45,950 nucleotides of DNA from Pseudomonadota bacterium (lineage in GTDB: Bacteria > Myxococcota_A > UBA9160 > SZUA-336). A program made the position numbers and the translations under genes. Positions 43,314 through 45,950 of the stretch are shown here, one piece after another; position 1 is the first letter of the stretch, and every line of letters starts with the position of its first letter. The notes beneath the pieces were generated by a model. It worked only from the letters and a program-made list of their open reading frames with translations. It did not search any database and was not told where the DNA came from. The stretch covers positions 1-45,950 of the forward strand of contig QJZC01000016.1 in the NCBI GenBank assembly GCA_003247575.1, in the 5' to 3' direction.

Positions 43314-45377
43314 ATGAGATTCTCTAGAAGCAGCATGCGGCTGGCATGCGCACTGTTCTGCATAGGGGCCGCAGCTTCGAGTCCATCCGATGCCCAGGCG
43401 CAGTCGTCGCCGACGATTCCGCTCGAGTCGGCGCCGCTCGAGACGACCGCATTTCCGAACAGAGACGCGTTCATTCGTTCTTTCGTCGAGCAGGCGGAGC
43501 CGCAGTGCTTCAACGCGGGCATCCCATTCTCGTTTCCGGGCGGCTCGGCCTTCGTTCCCGCAGAAAGTCCGTATGACGACATCGTCTGCGACGAACGTGG
43601 AACGCTGCGCACGATCTTCAGCAGTGGGCGATCCGGCAGGGTCGAGGTGGTCACGATTCCCAACGTCGATCCGTTGATCAATCACCTGAGATTCCTCGGG
43701 GGCCTTGCGCTCCTGGGAGACTGCCCGGAGTCCGCACCGCGTTGGCCAGGTTGCTTCCCGCTGCCCGAGCTCGGCGAGCGAGCTCCAGTGAATCTGCCTC
43801 CGGGGGCGTTCTTCCAGCCGCTACCAGCCGCGCAGGACCGTATGACGGTCGATCGCTTCCTGAACATGTGCCGGCTCCACGAACTCGTCATGCCCGAGCC
43901 GATCGCAGGCAATCCACAGTCGCTCGTAGATGCTCGCTTTCAGTTCATCCAGTTCTTTGGTCTTCAGACCACCGCGGGGCCGAGCGAGAGCCTACTGCGC
44001 CAACAGTTCAGCGGAACCCCACCTGCGTGTTCGGGTGGGATTCCCCCTGCCCTCGTGCTGCGCGAGCTGCTCGACCTCGGACTCAGCGAGGATGGGGCGA
44101 TCGCGGTTGCCGAGGAGGCCTCCGAGCGAGGTGCCAGGACCGAGGAAGTCATCGAGGACCTGGTGCGCGCGTGCGACGGCTTGGGCAATGCCGCGCGCTG
44201 CTTCCCCGAGACCGTCGCCGGTGTCCCCTTCGGACCGGGCGGATCCTGCTCGACGCCGATGCAGTCGATTGGAGCGTGCACTGCGGGAGATCCCTCCTGT
44301 GGAGAACGACGCGTGTGCCTCCCGGGTTCGATTCTGATGACCGCGGGCCGCTGCGATCTGGATCCCACCTTGCCGGAATGCTCGATTCTGGGTCAGCTGA
44401 CGCGAGCAGGTGTCGATCCCGAGCTGGCAGATGTCCTTACGACCACCTCGCCGGAAAACGGCGCGAATCTGCTCGACCTGGTCCAGCAGATCACGGAGCC
44501 CGTTGCGCAGCAGCTCTTCGAAGGCCTGACGCGGGAGTTCACGGTCGGGTGTGACGGTGCGGAAGCGGGAGACCGCTGTGTCGGACTGTCGATTCCGGGA
44601 GTGTGCTCGCCCGGCTCCGAGAGCTCCAGAATGTGGTGTCTCCCCACGGATATCCTGATCCGTAGGGCATCGGCCCAGCTCCTCGACGATGCGAAGGAGG
44701 TCCAGCCACCGGTGTGCCCGGCGGGAGGCGTGGATGTCTCCGGAGACGGAAGCTGCGATCTGTGCGAGCAGCTGATCGGTCTCAATGGCGAAGCGGGCGC
44801 TTCCGACCTGCTGTCGAGCACCGCGGCACTGTTCATCGCGAGTCCGCTCCTGGCGCTGCTCTCGGAGATCCAGATCGACGAACGCATGATCAAGGAGCTG
44901 GACAAGTCGGCGCAGATTGCGCTCGGTACACCCCAGCCCGTGGACCCGTTCGGAGTCCGGCAGGCCCGAAACGAGCGTCGCGTGCTCCTGTACGAGGATG
45001 GGACTGCGACCGAGAGCGACTGCGGAGGGACCGCCACATGCCCCTTCTCCTTTCCGAAGGACAACGCCATCGTAACGCGCGCTCAGGTACCCGGGCGCGT
45101 CAACCTCGTCACCTCGGATACCATTGCCTACGGGCACATCCATCCGTTGCGCCCCGAAGAAGGAGACGTCGCACGCGCGCGCAAGGAGAACAAGCTCAAC
45201 CGGCTCCCGTCCGCGGGAGACCGGACGACGTTCAAAACCGACCCCGCCAGTCCCCGCCGCCCGTTCTACACGCGGGGCACCGATGGTCGCATCACGAAGC
45301 TCGAGCAGACGACGCGAGTGTGCCTGGGAGTGTTCTCCTTCGAGTCCCGAGATCCGGATTCCTCGATCCTGCCCTGA
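43314..45377 (+). CDS. Secreted Cys-containing protein with C-terminal HxHP/SxxD domain
   Basis: 687 aa from ATG 43314. A signal peptide is clear (MRFSRSSMRLACALFCIG...SDAQAQ). The mature part contains many Cys in short patterns (CDERG, GDCPESAPRWPGC, CSTPMQSIGACTAGDPSCGERRVC, CPAGGVDVSGDGSCDLC), suggesting disulphides outside the cytoplasm. Near the C-terminus, YGHIHP (His608, His610) followed by PSAGD (Ser633, Asp636) and DRTTF resembles the HxHP...SxxD core of JAB/JAMM-like and DUF4329 domains, though the spacing is longer than in classical JAMM proteins and the upstream Glu is not certain. The body is unrecognised. A lipoprotein gene follows 19 bases later. Upstream frame to 42864 is rejected. 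Confidence 0.75.
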   Translation: MRFSRSSMRLACALFCIGAAASSPSDAQAQSSPTIPLESAPLETTAFPNRDAFIRSFVEQAEPQCFNAGIPFSFPGGSAFVPAESPYDDIVCDERGTLRTIFSSGRSGRVEVVTIPNVDPLINHLRFLGGLALLGDCPESAPRWPGCFPLPELGERAPVNLPPGAFFQPLPAAQDRMTVDRFLNMCRLHELVMPEPIAGNPQSLVDARFQFIQFFGLQTTAGPSESLLRQQFSGTPPACSGGIPPALVLRELLDLGLSEDGAIAVAEEASERGARTEEVIEDLVRACDGLGNAARCFPETVAGVPFGPGGSCSTPMQSIGACTAGDPSCGERRVCLPGSILMTAGRCDLDPTLPECSILGQLTRAGVDPELADVLTTTSPENGANLLDLVQQITEPVAQQLFEGLTREFTVGCDGAEAGDRCVGLSIPGVCSPGSESSRMWCLPTDILIRRASAQLLDDAKEVQPPVCPAGGVDVSGDGSCDLCEQLIGLNGEAGASDLLSSTAALFIASPLLALLSEIQIDERMIKELDKSAQIALGTPQPVDPFGVRQARNERRVLLYEDGTATESDCGGTATCPFSFPKDNAIVTRAQVPGRVNLVTSDTIAYGHIHPLRPEEGDVARARKENKLNRLPSAGDRTTFKTDPASPRRPFYTRGTDGRITKLEQTTRVCLGVFSFESRDPDSSILP

Positions 45378-45396
45378 GGCCCCGTTGGGATCGAGG

Positions 45397-45950
45397 ATGG
45401 GCAGGGCACGGCAAATCGCCTGCTACACTGGGCGTGGCCTGCGTCTAGCGTTCGTGTTGGCGATCTTCGGAATAGCGGCGGGATGCGCGCACCCACGGGC
45501 GTACCTGCCCATCGGCTGGTGTGGAGAGGTTCCGGGAGAGTACGTTCCCGGAACCACCACGAGCTCTCATGAGGTCAATCGGCTCTCCGCCCATCTGCGC
45601 GCGATGGGCGAGCCGGTCCTCTGGCGAGCGAAGTCGTCCCCGCGCCCCACACTCAGGCTGACCCTCACCCCCGCCGCGCTGCGGCCACTCAGCATCCGCG
45701 TCGAACGTTTGGGGAATGGACAGCTCGGGATCTCTGCGCGCCGCTACGACGGAAGCGGACCCAGCTGCCCCGCATCCTTTCGGATGTTCCAGCGATGGTT
45801 CGTCGACGAACGCGGGTACACACGGATGCCCGAGAAATCGCAGTGGCTCGACTTGCTCGTGCTACTGAAGGCGGCGGGCTTTCAGGAAGCTCCGATGCAG
45901 GAGCCCCGCTACAACTTCGACGAGGGGGTCCGTGACGGTGAGCCCTTCGC
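45397..45950 (+). CDS. Putative lipoprotein, C-terminus beyond window
   Basis: Read by hand: the frame from ATG 45397 is open to the window edge (184 codons). Basic residues, then LAFVLAIFGIAAGC give a lipobox (AAGC) around residue 31, so the mature protein would be lipid-anchored. The visible part has a WCGEVPGEYVPG stretch, LRLTLTPAALRPLSIRVE and RYDGSGPSCPASF, but no known domain. It follows the secreted Cys-containing gene by 19 bases and is probably co-transcribed, so the two may act together at the cell surface. Confidence 0.7.
   Translation, partial: MGRARQIACYTGRGLRLAFVLAIFGIAAGCAHPRAYLPIGWCGEVPGEYVPGTTTSSHEVNRLSAHLRAMGEPVLWRAKSSPRPTLRLTLTPAALRPLSIRVERLGNGQLGISARRYDGSGPSCPASFRMFQRWFVDERGYTRMPEKSQWLDLLVLLKAAGFQEAPMQEPRYNFDEGVRDGEPF

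Noticed and set aside
1..45950. CRISPR arrays, tRNA, rRNA or insertion sequences
   Set aside because: No regularly spaced repeats, tRNA cloverleaf, rRNA sequence or transposase motif was recognised by eye; a covariance-model and repeat search would be needed to exclude small ones.

Overview
The window is high-GC bacterial DNA with frequent GTG and TTG starts, dense coding on both strands, and no tRNA, rRNA, CRISPR array or insertion sequence that I could see. The mix of a giant Ser/Thr kinase-ATPase regulator, a DUF4062-NACHT protein, a biotin-dependent sodium-pump decarboxylase, a vanadium haloperoxidase and large secreted cysteine-containing proteins suggests a myxobacterium-like or other deltaproteobacterial-type organism. 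That placement is inference from gene content only.

Layout. 1-9.3 kb is an accessory region: a left-truncated DUF4062-NACHT protein, a 1262-aa kinase/AAA/TPR-like signalling protein, an AAA_14/DUF4143 ATPase whose true N-terminus is unclear, and a two-gene membrane module of unknown function (copy 1). 9.7-11.7 kb holds a methyltransferase and two small membrane proteins. 11.9-15.7 kb encodes all four parts of a Na+-translocating, biotin-dependent decarboxylase, most likely for methylmalonyl-CoA (beta, small membrane subunit, biotin carrier, carboxyltransferase). 15.8-20.6 kb pairs an APC amino-acid permease and a secreted ankyrin protein with a divergent PLP amino-acid decarboxylase, which looks like a decarboxylase/antiporter unit. 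20.5-26 kb has a YdjM-like membrane protein, PEP synthase, a zinc-finger/universal-stress protein and an acyltransferase.

26.5-27.9 kb carries copy 2 of the unknown two-gene module, a clear paralogue of copy 1 on the other strand, in visibly less GC-rich DNA. 28.5-30.8 kb is a DbpA-type DEAD helicase overlapping a conserved-looking unknown gene. 31.5-37.5 kb contains a divergent ATP-grasp ligase and CocE-type peptidase/esterase, an FGE-fold protein lacking the FGE cysteines, and a vanadium-dependent haloperoxidase, possibly linked in small-molecule or peptide chemistry.

37.7-42.9 kb is a stress-type cluster: a GroEL paralogue broken by an in-frame TAA and lacking the catalytic Asp87 equivalent, a BCAM0308-family zinc protein, an MTH1187-type thiamine-binding protein, an archaeal-type methionine adenosyltransferase and a CBS-TraR/DksA zinc-finger protein. 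Together with the PEP synthase/universal-stress pair at 21.3-24.4 kb it recalls low-oxygen/stress islands of other proteobacteria. The window ends with a secreted Cys-containing protein that has a C-terminal HxHP...SxxD signature and a right-truncated lipoprotein.

The best candidate for something undescribed is the duplicated two-gene membrane module (copies at 7.7-9.3 and 26.5-27.9 kb). The degenerate GroEL and the ATP-grasp/peptidase/haloperoxidase neighbourhood come next.
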